This document shows, in pieces, positions 41,046-49,888 of a DNA stretch of 64,000 bases. The DNA comes from Ramlibacter monticola. Its GTDB lineage: Bacteria; Pseudomonadota; Gammaproteobacteria; Burkholderiales; Burkholderiaceae_C. The notes under the pieces are model-generated. The model made no database searches. It was not told the DNA's origin and saw only the letters and a list, made by a program, of their open reading frames with translations. The stretch lies in contig NZ_JAEQNE010000008.1 of NCBI RefSeq assembly GCF_016722785.1, positions 1-64,000 on the forward strand. The letters are read 5' to 3'. Position 1 is the first letter of the stretch. Every line of letters begins with the position of its first letter. The position numbers were made by a program, and so were the translations under genes.

Positions 41046-41143
41046 GGCAACTCTCCCTCTTGTTGCAGAGCCATTGTTCCGGGGAGGCCGCGAGCTCCGT
41101 ATCCGAAGAGCTCGCCAGACGACGTAGGAGCGGGCCTACAGCC

Positions 41144-42061
41144 TCAGGCGGGCAGCGCCGGCTTGCCCCGCATGCGGCGCGCGAGCGCATACACGGCGAC
41201 GAGGAGGCCGCCCGCCACGATGCCCACCAGCGCCTCGAGCAGCATGGCGGCCGGAATCCGCATCCCGCCGGAGCGCGCCGCGGCTTCCTCGATGGCGTGG
41301 TGCAGCGGCGGAATGCCGTGCTCGAGGATGCTGCCGCCGACCAGGAACATGGCCGCCGTGCCGGCGACGGACAGGCCCTTCATCAACCAGGGGGCGGCGC
41401 GCACGATCCAGTTGCCCAGGGCGCGGGAGACGGCCCGAGGGCGGCGGCTCAGCCAGGCGCCCAGGTCGTCCAGCTTCACGATGCCGGCCACGAAGCCGTA
41501 GACACCGACGGTCATCGCGATCGCGATCGCGACCAGCACCGCGAGCCGGGTGACGAAGTCCTGGCCCGCCACCGTGCCCAGGGCGATCACGATGATCTCG
41601 GCGGACAGGATGAAATCGGTGCGGATGGCGCCGCGGATCTTCTCGCGCTCGTGCGCCACCAGGTCCACCTTCTCGTCGGCGACGGCGTGCTGCAGTTCCT
41701 GGTGGTGCGCCTCGTCCTCGGCGCGGCTGTGCAGCAGCCGGTGCGCCACCTTTTCGGCCGCCTCGAACGCGAGGTAGGCGCCGCCCAGCATCAGCAGCGG
41801 CGTCACGGCCCAGGGCGCGATCGCGCTGATCGCCAGCGCGGCCGGCACCAGGATGGCCTTGTTCAGGAGGGAGCCCTTGGCGACCGCCCAGACGACGGGC
41901 AGCTCGCGCTCGGCGCGGACGCCGCTGACCTGCTGCGCATTGAGCGCGAGGTCGTCGCCCAGAACGCCGGCGGTCTTCGTGGCCGCCACCTTGGTGAGTC
42001 CGGCGACGTCGTCGAGGATGCTGGCGATGTCGTCGAGGAGGGCGAGCAGGCTGGAGGCCAT
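41144..42061 (-). CDS. DUF808 family inner-membrane protein (YedI-like)
   Basis: The 305-residue protein matches the DUF808/YedI family: MASSLLALLDDIASILDDVA at the N-terminus, then KTAGVLGDDLALNAQQVSG, several membrane segments from residue 75 on and LLMLGGAYLAFEAAEKVAHR. The family has no firm function; a transport or membrane-stress role has been suggested. The gene stands alone between small genes. Confidence 0.9.
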   Translation of the reverse strand: MASSLLALLDDIASILDDVAGLTKVAATKTAGVLGDDLALNAQQVSGVRAERELPVVWAVAKGSLLNKAILVPAALAISAIAPWAVTPLLMLGGAYLAFEAAEKVAHRLLHSRAEDEAHHQELQHAVADEKVDLVAHEREKIRGAIRTDFILSAEIIVIALGTVAGQDFVTRLAVLVAIAIAMTVGVYGFVAGIVKLDDLGAWLSRRPRAVSRALGNWIVRAAPWLMKGLSVAGTAAMFLVGGSILEHGIPPLHHAIEEAAARSGGMRIPAAMLLEALVGIVAGGLLVAVYALARRMRGKPALPA

Positions 42062-42140
42062 TCGGTGGGGGTCGTGGGCTAACCCCCCATTATGGGCAGC
42101 CCCCGGCCCGGCGGGGCCCGCGAACCGGGGCGCGCCCGCT

Positions 42141-42329
42141 TCAGTAGTTGCCCGTGCGGTACGGGCTGCGAGGCACGTACTTGTGCTCGCCGTCGGGAAT
42201 CGGCTCCGCCTTGGGATCCGGCCGGGGCTGGGCCGCGTTGCTGCCCTCGCCTCCCGGGGCTTGCCGACGCCGGCCGCGTTGCGATTCCGCCTGCGGCTTC
42301 GGCTTGCTTGAACGTCGGTAGAGGTTCAT
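42141..42329 (-). CDS. Small basic hypothetical protein
   Basis: The 62-residue, strongly basic product (MNLYRRSSKPKPQAESQRGR...EHKYVPRSPYRTGNY) is preceded by AAGGTGG. It is probably disordered. It lies divergent to the cytochrome genes. No family is recognised, but similar short proteins occur in related bacteria. Confidence 0.5.
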   Translation of the reverse strand: MNLYRRSSKPKPQAESQRGRRRQAPGGEGSNAAQPRPDPKAEPIPDGEHKYVPRSPYRTGNY

Positions 42330-42448
42330 GAAACCACCTTAGGAGTGCGCCCGCGCCTGAGTTGTAGGACGCTGCCCATGGCCATGTCCGATGGTCACCG
42401 ACGGAACGGTACGTGCTCGCCCCGCCAACGATGGCATAGTGCCGGGCC

Positions 42449-43216
42449 ATGCGGGGCACCATCCTTCTCCTGATCCTGCTCTGGTGTGCAGCCGCGGCGC
42501 GCGCGGGCGCACCGGTATTCGAGGACACGATCGCACAGCGGACGCTCGCCTGCACCGCCTGCCACGGCCGGCAGGGCCGGGCGGGCCCGGACGGCTACTA
42601 CCCGCGCATCGCGGGCAAGCCGGCCGGCTACCTGTACAACCAGCTGCTGAATTTCCGCGACGGGCGGCGCCACTACGGCCTGATGGTCGGACTGCTGGAC
42701 ACCCTGTCGGACAGCTACCTTTACGAGATCGCCCAACACTTCGCCACCCTCGACGTGCCCTACCCGCCGCCGCAACCGGCCAGCGCCGCGCCCGACCTGC
42801 TGCAGCGCGGGCGCGAGATCGCGCTGCAGGGCGATGCCGAGCGCCGCGTGCCCGCCTGCGCTCGCTGCCACGGCAAGGCGCTCACCGGCGTGCAACCGAA
42901 CCTGCCGGGGCTGCTGGGATTGCCTCGCGACTACCTGAATGCGCAGTTGGGCGCATGGCGGACCGGCCAGCGCCGCGCGCTCGCGCCCGACTGCATGGCC
43001 GAGATCGCCCGCCGGCTCTCGCCCGAAGACCTGTCGGCCGTCACCACTTTCCTCGCGGCCGAGCCCCTGCCGAAGGACCCGCACCCGGCCGCGGCGCCCG
43101 AGCCCGCGAAGGCGCCGGTGAAGAAGGGTCGCAGGGCGCCGCCGCCGCCGCCACCGGAGCCCCCGCCGCTGCGCTGCGGCTCCGCCGAGCCGCCCGCGGC
43201 AGGGGCGAGCCGATGA
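42449..43216 (+). CDS. Diheme cytochrome c
   Basis: The 255-residue periplasmic protein has a signal peptide (MRGTILLLILLWCAAAARAG) and two haem-binding CxxCH sites, CTACH (residues 35-39) and CARCH (about 137-141), each in a c4/c5-like domain of about 90 residues. The C-terminal 50 residues are Pro/Lys rich and end in a non-haem tail. It overlaps the triheme gene by four bases, so the pair is coexpressed and likely passes electrons to an oxidase. Confidence 0.88.
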   Translation: MRGTILLLILLWCAAAARAGAPVFEDTIAQRTLACTACHGRQGRAGPDGYYPRIAGKPAGYLYNQLLNFRDGRRHYGLMVGLLDTLSDSYLYEIAQHFATLDVPYPPPQPASAAPDLLQRGREIALQGDAERRVPACARCHGKALTGVQPNLPGLLGLPRDYLNAQLGAWRTGQRRALAPDCMAEIARRLSPEDLSAVTTFLAAEPLPKDPHPAAAPEPAKAPVKKGRRAPPPPPPEPPPLRCGSAEPPAAGASR

Positions 43217-44493
43217 TCCGGCGCGTGCTGTGGAGCCTGCTGGCGCTGGTGCTGGCCCTGGTGGCCTTCGTCTGGATGTTCAACTTCTGGGGCGGCACCG
43301 GACTGCACGGCAAGGCCCCGTCTGCGCCCCCCGCGCGCGAGCAGGTCGCGCGTGGCGCCTACCTGGCCCGCGTGGGCAACTGCATGCTGTGCCATACCGA
43401 GCGCGGCGGCGCCGCCTATGCGGGCGCACGCCCGATCGAGACCCCGTTCGGCACCGTGTACGCGAGCAACATCACGCCCGACGCCGAGACCGGCATCGGT
43501 GCCTGGTCGGCCGCGCACTTCCGACGGGCGCTGCACGAGGGCCGCTCGCGCGACGGCCACCTGCTCTATCCCGCCTTCCCGTACACGCACACGACGCGCA
43601 TCACGGGCGCGGACGCCGACGCGCTGTTCGACTACCTGCGCAGCCTGCCGCCGGTCAACAAGCCCAATCGCCCGCACCGGCTGCGCTGGCCCTACAACAC
43701 GCAGGCCGCGCTGGCGGTCTGGCGCACCCTCTACTTCCGGCCCGACCGCTACGAGGAGGACGCCGCGCGCACGCCCGAATGGAACCGCGGCGCCTACCTG
43801 GTGCAGGGGCTCGGGCACTGCGGCGCCTGCCATACGGCGCGCAATGCGCTGGGCGGCATGCGCGACGTGATGGACCTCTCGGGCGGCCTGATCCCCATGC
43901 AGAACTGGTATGCACCGTCCCTCGCGGCGACCGGCGAAGCGGGCGTGGCCGACTGGAAGGTGGAGGAGATCCAGCAGCTGCTGGCGGCCGGCGTGTCGCC
44001 GCGCGGCACGGTGCTCGGTCCGATGGCCGAAGTGGTGCTGCACAGCACGCAGTACCTGGAGCCGGCGGACCTGCGCGCCATCGCCGTGTACCTCAAGAGC
44101 CTGCCGCCGGTGCCGGGCGACTCCGATCCCCGCGAGGTGCCGCGCGCGGCGGCCAACGTCCTGGACCGCGGCGGCAAGATCTACGGCGACCGCTGCGCCG
44201 CCTGCCACGGCGAGCAGGGCCAGGGCGTGCGCGGCGCCTATCCGCCGCTGGCCGGCAACCGCGCGGTGACGCTGCCGGTCACCTCGAACCTGGTGCAGAT
44301 CGTGCTGCATGGCGGCTTCCCGCCCGCCACGCGCGCGCACCCGCGGCCTTTCGGCATGCCGCCCTTCGCGCCGGTGCTGTCGGATGCCGACGTGGCGGCC
44401 GTCCTCACCTACATCCGTTCCTCCTGGAACAACAATGCGGCGCCCGTGACGGAACTGGCGGTTTCGCAGCAGCGCAGCAGCCGGCGCGAGTAG
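43213..44493 (+). CDS. Membrane-anchored triheme cytochrome c
   Basis: The 426-residue protein has an N-terminal membrane anchor (VLWSLLALVLALVAFVWMF) and three CxxCH haem sites: CMLCH, CGACH and CAACH. The spacing and phrases such as GTVYASNITPDAETGIGAWS and LFDYLRSLPPV are those of cytochrome subunits of membrane alcohol/aldehyde dehydrogenases. No dehydrogenase subunit gene is next to it, so its donor must lie elsewhere. It is coupled to the diheme cytochrome. Confidence 0.88.
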   Translation: MIRRVLWSLLALVLALVAFVWMFNFWGGTGLHGKAPSAPPAREQVARGAYLARVGNCMLCHTERGGAAYAGARPIETPFGTVYASNITPDAETGIGAWSAAHFRRALHEGRSRDGHLLYPAFPYTHTTRITGADADALFDYLRSLPPVNKPNRPHRLRWPYNTQAALAVWRTLYFRPDRYEEDAARTPEWNRGAYLVQGLGHCGACHTARNALGGMRDVMDLSGGLIPMQNWYAPSLAATGEAGVADWKVEEIQQLLAAGVSPRGTVLGPMAEVVLHSTQYLEPADLRAIAVYLKSLPPVPGDSDPREVPRAAANVLDRGGKIYGDRCAACHGEQGQGVRGAYPPLAGNRAVTLPVTSNLVQIVLHGGFPPATRAHPRPFGMPPFAPVLSDADVAAVLTYIRSSWNNNAAPVTELAVSQQRSSRRE

Positions 44494-44504
44494 ACAATCG
44501 CGGG

Positions 44505-44981
44505 ATGTCCCTGCGACGCGTGCACCTGCCCCCGGAGGTTTCCGGCCAGCTCTGGCTCGGTTCCATGCCGGGGCGCTTCCAGCCCTGGTCGAGCTTCACC
44601 ACCGAGGCGGAGCGCAGCGGCCTGGGCCTGGTCGTGTGCCTCACGCCGAAGCCGGAGCTGGCCGAGCTTTCGCCGGACTACCACGCGGCGCTCGCGCGCG
44701 GGCGGCTGCCGTTCCGGTGGCTGCACGTGCCGATGCGCAACTTCGGCCTGCCGGAGGACCCCCCGGCCTTCCGCCGCGACATCGGCGCGATCGCCGACAC
44801 GATCCGCGAGGGCAAGGCGGTGCTGCTGCACTGCGCCGCCGGCCTGGGCCGCACCGGCACCGCCGCCGCATGCGTCCTCAAGGCCCTGGGCCTCGGCTCG
44901 GCCGAAGCGCTGCAGCGGGTGCGCGACGCGGGCTCGAACCCGCAGAACGCGGAGCAGTCGGGCCTGGTGGACTGGTTCTGA
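44505..44981 (+). CDS. Dual-specificity-type protein phosphatase
   Basis: The 158-residue cytoplasmic protein has the cysteine-phosphatase P-loop HCAAGLGRTG (HCxxGxxR[ST]) near residue 108 and a general-acid candidate in RNFGLPEDPP upstream, with WLHVPMRNFG leading into it. It matches bacterial tyrosine/dual-specificity phosphatases. It follows the cytochrome genes after 11 bases but may be independent. Substrates are unknown. Confidence 0.85.
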   Translation: MSLRRVHLPPEVSGQLWLGSMPGRFQPWSSFTTEAERSGLGLVVCLTPKPELAELSPDYHAALARGRLPFRWLHVPMRNFGLPEDPPAFRRDIGAIADTIREGKAVLLHCAAGLGRTGTAAACVLKALGLGSAEALQRVRDAGSNPQNAEQSGLVDWF

Positions 44982-45004
44982 CGGTCACTCCGGCATCCGA
45001 GCGC

Positions 45005-45256
45005 CTACCCGGCGAACGGATTCGCGAACACGAACATCATCGCCACCCCCACGCCGATCAGGAAGTTGGCGTCGATCAGGCCGGCGAGCAGGAACATCTT
45101 GGTTTGCAGCTCGTTCATCAGCTCGGGCTGGCGCACGGCGCCCTCGATGAAGCGGCCGCCCATGGTGCCTATGCCCAGGCAGGCGCCGATGGCGCCCAGG
45201 CCGATGATCAGGCCGCACGCGATGGCCACGAGGCCGGTGTCTGTCATGGCGGACAT
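45005..45256 (-). CDS. atpE: Orphan ATP synthase subunit c
   Basis: The 83-residue protein is a clear F-type ATP synthase c subunit: two hydrophobic helices, GLVAIACGLIIGLGAIGACLGIG split at residue 20, a polar loop with ARQP-like VRQPELMNEL, and LAGLIDANFLIGVGVAMMF where the aspartate of LIDA is the proton-binding carboxylate. AAGGAG precedes the ATG. No other atp gene is in the neighbourhood, so this is an isolated copy. It may be a paralogue of the operon gene, or the operon may lack its own. Confidence 0.85.
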   Translation of the reverse strand: MSAMTDTGLVAIACGLIIGLGAIGACLGIGTMGGRFIEGAVRQPELMNELQTKMFLLAGLIDANFLIGVGVAMMFVFANPFAG

Positions 45257-45294
45257 CCTTTCTCCTTGGATGCCCCCATGCTGCCGGCACGGCG

Positions 45295-45780
45295 TCAGGG
45301 CGTCGATGACCCCGGAGGTAATGGCGCGATGCGCTGGTCCGCCACCGCCGCCAGTTCACGCGCATTCACGAGTTCCGGCGCGAGCTCGGCCAAGGGCAGC
45401 AACACGAAGGCCCGCTCGCGCAGGCGCGGATGCGGCACCGTCAGCGCGGCGCTGGCGATGCGCGCCGACCCGTACAGGAGCAGGTCGAGGTCCAGCGTGC
45501 GCGGCGCATTGCGATAGGGGCGCTCGCGCCCGGCGGCGAGTTCCAGGGACTGCAGCGCCCGCAGGAGATCCGGCGCCGGCAGCGTGGTTTCGAGCTGCGC
45601 CACCGCGTTGACGTAGTCGGGGCCGCCGGCGTCGACCGGCGCGCTGCGATAGAAGCGCGAGCTGCGCACCTGCCGCACCCCCGGCAGCGCGGCGAGGCCG
45701 GCCAGCGCCGCGCGCAGGGCCGCCTCGGCGTCGCCGAGGTTGGCGCCCAGGCCGACGAAGGCCGTCACCGGTTCGCGCAT
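45295..45780 (-). CDS. folK: 2-amino-4-hydroxy-6-hydroxymethyldihydropteridine diphosphokinase
   Basis: The 161-residue HPPK transfers pyrophosphate from ATP to the pterin in folate synthesis. The motifs are AFVGLGANLGD, SSRFYRSAPVDAGGPDYVNA and APRTLDLDLLLYG (the metal-binding D-L-D), followed by PHPRLRERAFVLLPL. The length matches the family. It is the last gene of the minus-strand block with pcnB and the HAD phosphatase. The start at MREPVT is chosen because the family begins just before the first strand. Confidence 0.93.
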   Translation of the reverse strand: MREPVTAFVGLGANLGDAEAALRAALAGLAALPGVRQVRSSRFYRSAPVDAGGPDYVNAVAQLETTLPAPDLLRALQSLELAAGRERPYRNAPRTLDLDLLLYGSARIASAALTVPHPRLRERAFVLLPLAELAPELVNARELAAVADQRIAPLPPGSSTP

Positions 45781-45787
45781 TGGCGCG

Positions 45788-47371
45788 CTATTCGGCCGGC
45801 CCGGTCCCGCTGCCCTCGGAGGGCGCGCCGGCACCCTGCCCCGCGGGCTTGCGGCGCCGGCGGCGGCGCTTGCGCGGCGCCTCGCCGTCCCCCGCTTCGG
45901 CCGGTGCCGCCGCCCCTTCCGCGGCGCGCGGGGTGCGCTCGCGCGGCTCCGGCGCCTCGGCGGCGCCTTCCTCGCCCCGCTTGCGCGGCGCGCGCGTGCG
46001 GCGCTGCCGGTGCATTTCGTCGCGCAGCGCCTCGACCAGGTCCTCGCGCACCGCGTCGCTCGCCTGGCTGAATTCCTGCCACCAGTCGGCCAGCGTGACG
46101 TCGACCTCGCCGACGTCGGCGCGCAGGCGCATGAAATCGAAGCCGGCCCGGAAGCGCGGCTGCTCCGCGAGGCTGAAGGGCGTGTGGCCGCTGCGCTTCT
46201 CGAAACGCGGCTGCATCATCCAGATCTCGCGCATGTCCGACCCCAGCCTGCCGCGGCCTGAGATGTCGCCGATGCGGGCGTCGAACACCTCGTCGATCGC
46301 GTTCTGCAGCGCCGGGAAGGGATGCTCCTTGTGCGCGATGCGCTGCGCCCAGCCATCGCGCACGTCGGCCCACAGCACGCACGCCAGCAGGAAGCTGGGA
46401 GCGACCGGCTTGTCCTCGTTGACGCGGCGGTCGGTGTCCTGCAGCGCGGCGCGCACGAAAGGCTGCTCCGCGCGTTCGACCACCAGGTCCAGCAGCGGGT
46501 AGATGCCGCTGGCCATGCCCAGGTGCTTCAGCTGCTCGATGGTCGCCAGCGAATGGCCGGTCTGCAGCAGCTTCAGCATCTCGTCGAACAGGCGGCTCTG
46601 CGGCACCTCGGCCAGCAGCGGCAGCGAGGGATGCAGCGGCGTGCGCGTCTTGGGATCGAACTTGAAGCCGAGGCCGGCGAGCTTGGCCGCGAAGCGCACC
46701 GCGCGGATGATGCGCACCGGGTCCTCGCGGTAGCGCGTGGGCGGGTCGCCGATCATGCGCAGCAAGCGCTTCTTGGCGTCCGCGATGCCGCCGTGGTAGT
46801 CCACCACGATCCGGGTCTCCGGGTCGTAGTACATGGCGTTGATGGTGAAGTCGCGCCGGGCCGCGTCTTCCTCCTGCGGGCCCCAGACGTTGTCGCGCAG
46901 CACGCGGCCGGAGGCATCCACCGCGTGGTGCATGCCGGCGAGTTCCGCCTTGCTGGTGCGCTCGTTGCCGTTGACGGCCTCGGCCTGCGCCGCCTCGAGG
47001 TAGGCGCGGAAGGTGGAGACCTCGATCACCTCGTGCTCGCGCCCGCGGCCGAACACCACGTGCACGATGCGGAAGCGCCGCCCGATGATGAAGGCGCGCC
47101 GGAACTGCGCCTTCACCTCCTCCGGCGTGGCGTTGGTGGCCACGTCGAAGTCCTTGGGGCGCAGGCCGAGGAGCAGGTCGCGCACCGCGCCGCCCACGAT
47201 GTAGGCCTCGAAGCCCGCTTCCTTCAGGGCATGGACGACGCTCAGCGCCCGGTCGTCCACGAGGGTCGGGTCGATGCCGTGCTGGTCGGGGCCGACCTCC
47301 TGGCGCTTGCCGAATCTCGGTTTGCGGCCGCTGGCGCCGGCGATCAGCTTGTCGATGAACTTCTTGATCAT
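45788..47371 (-). CDS. pcnB: Poly(A) polymerase I
   Basis: The 527-residue enzyme adds 3' poly(A) tails that promote RNA decay. It shows the nucleotidyltransferase signature YIVGGAVRDLLLGLRPKDFD with VATNATPEE, the RRDFTINAMYYD motif and the RNA-binding GDPPTRYREDPVRIIRAVRF. The C-terminal 100 residues are Lys/Arg/Pro/Ala rich, ending in a basic RKRRRRRRKPAG stretch typical of betaproteobacterial PcnB. It overlaps the HAD gene by four bases. Confidence 0.93.
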   Translation of the reverse strand: MIKKFIDKLIAGASGRKPRFGKRQEVGPDQHGIDPTLVDDRALSVVHALKEAGFEAYIVGGAVRDLLLGLRPKDFDVATNATPEEVKAQFRRAFIIGRRFRIVHVVFGRGREHEVIEVSTFRAYLEAAQAEAVNGNERTSKAELAGMHHAVDASGRVLRDNVWGPQEEDAARRDFTINAMYYDPETRIVVDYHGGIADAKKRLLRMIGDPPTRYREDPVRIIRAVRFAAKLAGLGFKFDPKTRTPLHPSLPLLAEVPQSRLFDEMLKLLQTGHSLATIEQLKHLGMASGIYPLLDLVVERAEQPFVRAALQDTDRRVNEDKPVAPSFLLACVLWADVRDGWAQRIAHKEHPFPALQNAIDEVFDARIGDISGRGRLGSDMREIWMMQPRFEKRSGHTPFSLAEQPRFRAGFDFMRLRADVGEVDVTLADWWQEFSQASDAVREDLVEALRDEMHRQRRTRAPRKRGEEGAAEAPEPRERTPRAAEGAAAPAEAGDGEAPRKRRRRRRKPAGQGAGAPSEGSGTGPAE

Positions 47372-48054
47372 TCTCTTTCGAAGAGGTCGAGTATGCGCCA
47401 GCCGCGCTCCAGGGCGATGGTGCGCAGGCGGGCGTCCGGATTGGTGGCCACCGGGTGGTCCACATGCTCCAGCAGGGGGAGGTCGTTCAGGGAGTCGGAA
47501 TAGAAGGTGGATTCCACGTCGAGCCAGTCCAGCCCCCGGCCGGCCAGCCACTTCGTGACGCGCACCACCTTGCCCTCCCGCATGGAGGGCACGCCGGCGA
47601 TCTCGCCGGTGATCCAGCCGGAGGCGTCGCGTTCCAGCTCGACGGCGATCAGCTCGGGCACGCCGAAGGCGGCCGCGATCGGGCGGGTCACCAGCTCGTT
47701 GGTCGCCGTGACGATCGCCACCAGGTCGCCCGCCTGCTGGTGGGCGCGCACCAGGTCCAGCGCGGCTGCGCGCAGGCGCGGAGCGATCCATTCGTCCATG
47801 AAGCGCGCATGGGCCTCGCGGTAGGCCTCGGGGCCGCGCTCGCGCAGCGCCTCCACGGCGAAGCGCACGTAGTCGTGCACGTCCAGCGTGCCCGCCACGT
47901 AGTGGGCATAGAACTCGTCGTTGCGGCGCTTGAACTCCACCGGGTCGGTCCAGCCGATCTGCTGGGTGAATTCGCCCCAGGTGTAGTCGGAGTCGATCGG
48001 CAGCAGGGTGTGGTCGAGATCGAACAGCGCGATTCTCTTCTTGGGGGGACTCAC
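47368..48054 (-). CDS. HAD-IB family phosphatase
   Basis: The 228-residue hydrolase has motif I ALFDLDHTLLP (D-x-D-x-T), motif II VTATNEL and motif III/IV FYSDSLNDLPLL. It belongs to the SerB-like HAD-IB group with a cap after motif I. The substrate is unknown; members near hda/pcnB in Burkholderiales are usually annotated as phosphoserine phosphatase-like. The GTG start at 48054 overlaps the hda stop codon. Confidence 0.85.
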   Translation of the reverse strand: MSPPKKRIALFDLDHTLLPIDSDYTWGEFTQQIGWTDPVEFKRRNDEFYAHYVAGTLDVHDYVRFAVEALRERGPEAYREAHARFMDEWIAPRLRAAALDLVRAHQQAGDLVAIVTATNELVTRPIAAAFGVPELIAVELERDASGWITGEIAGVPSMREGKVVRVTKWLAGRGLDWLDVESTFYSDSLNDLPLLEHVDHPVATNPDARLRTIALERGWRILDLFERE

Positions 48055-48725
48055 TCGCTCTCCAGCATGGCCCGGATCAGGGGGATGGTGATGGCGCGCT
48101 GCGCCTGCAGCGCATAGGCGTCGAGGTGCTCCAGCAGTTGCAGGAGGCTGCCCAGGTCGCGCGAGAAGCGGTGCAGGATGAAGTCCATCACCTCGTCGCT
48201 CAGGAAGACGCCGCGCTCGTCGGCGGCCTGGCGCAGCACGGCGCGGCGCTCGGGCTCGGACAGCACGTGCAGCTCGAAGATGTGGCCCCAGCCCAGGCGG
48301 GTGCGCAAGTCCTCGCGCAACTTCAGGTGCGTCGGGGCCGCCGCGCCAGCCGCCAGCACGCCGCGCTGCAGCGCCTGGGCCTGCACGAACCAGCTGAAGG
48401 CGGCGTGCTGCTGGACGGCGCCGTAGCGGTGCACGTCGTCCAGCAGGACGGCGGCCCAGCGTTCGTCGAACGGCGGCGGCTCCGCGATCGCCGGATCCAG
48501 CCAGCCCACCCGGGCGCCCTGCTCGCGCAGGCTCTCCTGCACCGCCTTCAGCAGGTGGGTCTTGCCGCTGCCGGCCGGGCCCCAGAGGTAGGTCGGCACG
48601 GGCGAGCGCGTCGGGCTGCCGACCCACAGCTGCAGGTGCTTCCAGGCCGCTTCGTTGGGCCCGGCCAGGAAGCTGGCGAGGCTGGGCGCGCGGGCGAGGC
48701 CGATGTCGAGGGGGAGCTGCTTCAT
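48051..48725 (-). CDS. hda: DnaA regulatory inactivator Hda
   Basis: The 224-residue DnaA-like AAA protein has Walker A WGPAGSGKTHLL (about 49-59) and Walker B AVLLDDVHRYG, with sensor region ERRAVLRQAADERG. It starts MKQLPLDIGL, the clamp-binding N-terminus (Q-L-P-L-D) of Hda. It stimulates ATP hydrolysis on DnaA in the presence of the sliding clamp to prevent over-initiation. Confidence 0.9.
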   Translation of the reverse strand: MKQLPLDIGLARAPSLASFLAGPNEAAWKHLQLWVGSPTRSPVPTYLWGPAGSGKTHLLKAVQESLREQGARVGWLDPAIAEPPPFDERWAAVLLDDVHRYGAVQQHAAFSWFVQAQALQRGVLAAGAAAPTHLKLREDLRTRLGWGHIFELHVLSEPERRAVLRQAADERGVFLSDEVMDFILHRFSRDLGSLLQLLEHLDAYALQAQRAITIPLIRAMLESE

Positions 48726-48728
48726 CGC

Positions 48729-49799
48729 TTAGCTGTGGTAGAGCTTGCTGGCGAAATAACCGCTGCGCATGCGGCGGATCGCCACCAGCAGCACCGCGCT
48801 GGCGGGCAGCGCCACCAGCACCCCGACGAAGCCGAACAGCTGCGCGAAGGCGAGCAGCGCGAAGATCACCGCCAGCGGATGCAGCCCGATGCGCTCGCCC
48901 ACCAGCCGGGGGGTGAGGAACAGGCCTTCGATCACCTGGCCGGAGCCGTACACCACCCCTACCATCAGGAAGGCCTCGCCCGACCCGAACTGCAGCAGCC
49001 CGGCCAGCAGCGCCAGGATCAGGCCGATGCCGAAGCCGACGTAGGGCACGAACATCGCCAGCCCGGTGAAGACCCCGATCGGCAGCGCCAGCTCCAGCCC
49101 GAACAGCGCCAGGCCGGCGCTGTAGAAGGTCGCCATGACGACCATCACCAGCAGCTGGCCGCGCAGGTACTGGCCCAGCACCTCGTCGCATTCGGAGGTG
49201 AAGGACTCGACGCCAGGGCGCATCCGCGGCGGCACCAGCTCGGCCACCCGGACGACCAGGCGTTTCCAGTCCAGCAGCAGGTAGAACAGCGCCACCGGCA
49301 CCAGCACCGCGTTGCCCACCACCGCCAGGGCGACGCTGCCGCCGATCTTCACCGAGGACCAGACCGAGCCGAAGCTGCCGCTCCAGTTGGACTGCAGGTA
49401 GTCCACCAGCTGCGCGCGCAGGCTGTCCAGGTCGAGCGAGATCCGCACGCCGAATTGCGCCAGCCAGGGCGACAGGTTCACGTGCAGGCGGTCGAACAGC
49501 CCCGGGATCTGCTCGCGCATCAGGGGCACCTCCTTCACCAGCACCGGCACCACCAGCAGCACCAGGCACAGGATCACCACGATCACCAGCAGTTCGACCA
49601 CGATCACCGCCAGGAGCCGGGGCACGCGGCCCTGCCACACGGCGTCGAGCCGGTCGACCAGCGGCGTCAGCGCGTAGGCGAGCACCGCGGCGATCAGGAA
49701 GGGCGTGAGCACCGGCCCGAGCGCGCGCAGGGCCAGCAAGGCCAGGACGGCCATGGTCGCCCAGGCCGCGGCCCGCTTCTGCGTGGGGGTGAATTGCAT
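48729..49799 (-). CDS. AI-2E family (PerM-like) transporter
   Basis: The 356-residue integral membrane protein has about eight hydrophobic segments, beginning WATMAVLALLALRALGPVLT and ending GVLVALPASAVLLVAIRRMR, with the FVPYVGFGIGLILALLAGLL family block. Members export diverse small molecules; autoinducer transport is only shown for a few. The conserved position between purM (divergent) and hda supports the call. ATG 49799 is used since the longer frame upstream is unusual. Confidence 0.87.
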   Translation of the reverse strand: MQFTPTQKRAAAWATMAVLALLALRALGPVLTPFLIAAVLAYALTPLVDRLDAVWQGRVPRLLAVIVVELLVIVVILCLVLLVVPVLVKEVPLMREQIPGLFDRLHVNLSPWLAQFGVRISLDLDSLRAQLVDYLQSNWSGSFGSVWSSVKIGGSVALAVVGNAVLVPVALFYLLLDWKRLVVRVAELVPPRMRPGVESFTSECDEVLGQYLRGQLLVMVVMATFYSAGLALFGLELALPIGVFTGLAMFVPYVGFGIGLILALLAGLLQFGSGEAFLMVGVVYGSGQVIEGLFLTPRLVGERIGLHPLAVIFALLAFAQLFGFVGVLVALPASAVLLVAIRRMRSGYFASKLYHS

Positions 49800-49888
49800 G
49801 CGTGTTGGCCCGGCCCGAGGGCCCGATGACACTAAAATCAGGCGCAAATTCTATCGGCCGGCGCATTCCGCCCCGGCCCCGCACCTGC

